The notes below the pieces were generated by a model that had not been told where the DNA came from, ran no database searches, and saw only the letters and a program-made list of their open reading frames with translations. Below are positions 6,635-8,178 of a stretch of DNA of 8,178 nucleotides, piece after piece (position 1 is the first letter of the stretch; each line of letters starts with the position of its first letter). The translations under genes were made by a program, and so were the position numbers. Location: positions 1-8,178 of the forward strand of contig CACXFW010000251.1 of the NCBI GenBank assembly GCA_902767065.1, in the 5' to 3' direction. This DNA comes from an uncultured Lachnospiraceae bacterium. GTDB lineage: Bacteria; Bacillota; Clostridia; Lachnospirales; Lachnospiraceae.

Positions 6635-6641
6635 ATTGAAG

Positions 6642-7373
6642 ATGTCTGGACATTCCAAGTTTGCCAATATCAAACACAAGAAAGAAAGAAATGATGCCGC
6701 GAAGGGAAAGATCTTTACCATCATCGGAAGGGAGATTGCAATCGCGGTCAAGGAAGGCGGCGCGGATCCAAACAACAATTCCAAGCTTCGTGACGTCATT
6801 GCGAAGGCGAAGGCATCCAATATGCCCAATGATACCATCGAGCGCGGAATCAAGAAAGCGGCCGGAAACCAGGACGCGGTCAATTATGAGCAGGTAACCT
6901 ATGAGGGCTATGGTCCGAACGGGATTGCGATCATCGTGGACGCGCTGACCGACAACCGGAACCGGACCTCCGCGGATGTGAGGGCTGCCTTTTCAAAAGG
7001 ACAGGGAAATGTCGGAACACCGGGCTGCGTGTCATTTATGTTCGATAAAAGAGGGCAGATCATCATTGACAAGGAAGAGTGCTCCATGGATCCGGATGAT
7101 TTGATGATGGAGGCCCTTGATGCCGGTGCGGACGATTTCCAGGAGGAAGAGGATTCCTATGTCATCATGACGGATCCGGACGCATTCTCACAGATCCGCG
7201 AGGCACTGGAAGCGAAGGGGATCCCGATGGCATCGGCCGAGGTCACAATGATCCCGCAGACCTATGTCTCTCTGACGGATGAGACCGCTGTCAAAAACCT
7301 GAACCGGATTCTTGATCTTCTGGATGAGAGCGACGATGTCCAGGCTGTTTATACCAACCTCGAGGAGGAGTAA
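6642..7373 (+). CDS. yebC: YebC/PmpR (TACO1) family protein
   Basis: This 243-residue protein is a typical YebC family member, of normal length. The diagnostic N-terminus MSGHSKFANIKHKK (1-14) is present with Phe where most members have Trp (residue 7). FTIIGREIAIAVKEGG (25-40) follows, then the core EGYGPNGIAIIVDALTDNRNRT (88-109) and GNVGTPGCVSFMF (112-124), and an acidic C-terminal domain ending in VYTNLEEE. The family has long been annotated as transcriptional regulators (PmpR-like), but the human homologue TACO1 acts in mitochondrial translation and recent bacterial work ties YebC to translation of proline-rich stretches; a translation role is therefore more likely here. It should be cytosolic. 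It lies 19 bases after the CBS-domain gene and 6 bases before the unknown gene downstream, which has its ribosome binding site inside the yebC end. Confidence 0.97.
   Translation: MSGHSKFANIKHKKERNDAAKGKIFTIIGREIAIAVKEGGADPNNNSKLRDVIAKAKASNMPNDTIERGIKKAAGNQDAVNYEQVTYEGYGPNGIAIIVDALTDNRNRTSADVRAAFSKGQGNVGTPGCVSFMFDKRGQIIIDKEECSMDPDDLMMEALDAGADDFQEEEDSYVIMTDPDAFSQIREALEAKGIPMASAEVTMIPQTYVSLTDETAVKNLNRILDLLDESDDVQAVYTNLEEE
7363..7370 (+). promoter_or_regulatory. Ribosome binding site of the last gene, inside the yebC 3' end
   Basis: AGGAGGAG overlaps the glutamate codons at the end of yebC and lies nine bases before the ATG at 7380. The position implies that ribosomes ending yebC can reload on the next gene. 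Confidence 0.75.
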
Positions 7374-7379
7374 CCTGAT

Positions 7380-8174
7380 ATGACAGATTATCAGATTGCG
7401 ATGGAAGGAATGTCCTCGATGCTTGGAGATCCTGAACAGCTGATCAGGACCTTCAAGAGAGGGGCTTATCCGGAGGGCTTCCAGAAGTTCTACCTGAGCC
7501 AGGTTCCTGTGCTGGATGCGATTGAGCGGCTCTACCTGTCAGTCGGCGAGCCGGATACGATGCTCGACAACATGGCGCAGGGGTTTGTCGGTCGGGCGAA
7601 GGAGCTCTACGACAATATGCCAAGGCGAAACCGTGAGGTGTACTTTATCAATCAGTCGCTCGCGGTTGCCGGATACGTATTTCCGGCGATCCTTCAGTAT
7701 AAGGGAGAGTCTTCCGCAGAACTGATCTCTCATATTCAGAAGCGATGGAAGGACGCGTTTCCCAAGTCGAACATCAAGGCCTCGGATTATGAGGACATTG
7801 AGAAGGGTTTCCACCGGAAGTGGTGCTACATCACGACTGCCGCGTGCCAGGTGCGGGGAATGGCAGATGACTGTGAAGAGCTGAATCTCCTCCGCACTTA
7901 CAGGGATACCTATATGGCTTCGCAGCCCGGCGGGGAGGATCTGATCCTGGAATATTACAATATCGCGCCATCTATCGTGAAGCATATTAATATGCAGCCG
8001 GATGCCGGACAGATCTATGACCGGATCTGGAAAGAATACATCAGTCCCTGCATCGGGAAGATCCGGGAGGGAAGGATGGAAGAGTGCCTTGCGCTCTATA
8101 CAAAGATGGTTCTTGATATGAAAGAGAAGTATTTCCATCTCTATCCTCATGTGAAGTCCTCCTGTACCGGCTAA
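7380..8174 (+). CDS. Uncharacterised protein with CFI-box-like cysteine motif
   Basis: I do not recognise a characterised function. The 264-residue protein has no signal peptide or membrane helix, so it is probably cytosolic. Residues 1-130 look helical and soluble with no motif I can name. From residue 139 there is CYITTAAC (139-146), then DDC (153-155), ELNLLRTYRDTYM (157-169) and EYYNIAPSIVKHI (181-193). This order (C-aromatic-I-x-T-A, a later Cys, L-R-x-Y/F-R-D, and Y-x-x-x-P-x-I-V) resembles the 'CFI-box' C-terminal domain found in many otherwise unrelated bacterial proteins of unknown role. Cysteines at 139, 146 and 155 are the obvious candidates for metal binding, disulfide or modification; others are at 214, 226 and 262. 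Unlike the usual case, the motif is followed by about 110 more residues rather than ending the protein. The gene starts 6 bases after yebC with a strong ribosome binding site, suggesting co-expression. Its stop lies four bases from the window end, so it is complete. Confidence 0.85.
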   Translation: MTDYQIAMEGMSSMLGDPEQLIRTFKRGAYPEGFQKFYLSQVPVLDAIERLYLSVGEPDTMLDNMAQGFVGRAKELYDNMPRRNREVYFINQSLAVAGYVFPAILQYKGESSAELISHIQKRWKDAFPKSNIKASDYEDIEKGFHRKWCYITTAACQVRGMADDCEELNLLRTYRDTYMASQPGGEDLILEYYNIAPSIVKHINMQPDAGQIYDRIWKEYISPCIGKIREGRMEECLALYTKMVLDMKEKYFHLYPHVKSSCTG

Positions 8175-8178
8175 GGAA

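Noticed and set aside
6531..6641. Upstream in-frame start for yebC
   Set aside because: It would lie in the preceding gene and add 37 residues before the near-invariant M-S/A-G-H-S-K start of the family.
5852..6883. A 343-codon open frame on the - strand
   Set aside because: It runs antisense across the CBS-domain gene and yebC, both of which have clear family motifs. Its translation shows no recognisable domain, and long antisense frames are expected opposite genes of this codon use.
1..8178. A mobile element, defence island or new multi-gene system
   Set aside because: No transposase, integrase, terminal repeats, CRISPR repeats, toxin-antitoxin pair or abrupt change in base or codon use was seen; seven of the eight genes belong to known families, all but the metallophosphoesterase fragment and the CBS membrane protein being well-understood housekeeping types.

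Overview
The window reads as ordinary chromosomal DNA of a Clostridia-type Firmicute, most likely Lachnospiraceae-like. The evidence is Clostridia-style Rex and alanine racemase proteins, a YdiF-type ABC-F ATPase, a long-form PurC, strong AGGAGG-type ribosome binding sites and a moderately high GC content. The genus assignment is inference. All eight genes lie on the + strand, are tightly packed, and share similar base and codon use. I see no insertion sequence, phage gene, CRISPR array, tRNA or rRNA.

Layout. Positions 1-449 hold the 3' end of a calcineurin-like metallophosphoesterase. Its stop abuts the start of a YdiF-type ABC-F ATPase (450-2411). After a 74-base gap comes purC (2486-3364, SAICAR synthase). 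A 139-base gap containing an imperfect hairpin (3393-3429) separates it from rex (3504-4121, NADH-sensing repressor). Twelve bases later comes alr (4134-5270, alanine racemase), whose stop overlaps the start of a CBS-domain membrane protein of the HlyC/CorC type (5270-6622). Then follow a YebC/TACO1-family translation factor (6642-7373) and, 6 bases later, an uncharacterised protein with a cysteine-containing CYITTA motif resembling the 'CFI-box' C-terminal domain (7380-8174). The window ends four bases after that last stop.

How the genes may work together. From the spacing, at least two transcription units are plausible. The first is metallophosphoesterase plus abc-f, perhaps with purC. The second is rex-alr-CBS protein-yebC-CFI-box gene, which could be translationally coupled in part. 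The themes are housekeeping: ribosome-associated factors (ABC-F, YebC), purine synthesis, redox-responsive transcription and D-alanine supply for peptidoglycan. The neighbourhood of a YdiF-type ABC-F and Rex recalls Bacillus subtilis ydiF...rex, with purC lying between them here.

I found no convincing new multi-gene system. The points most worth a second look are the unknown CFI-box protein coupled to yebC, the divergent membrane domain of the CorC-like protein, the altered glycine loop in Rex, and the placement of purC.
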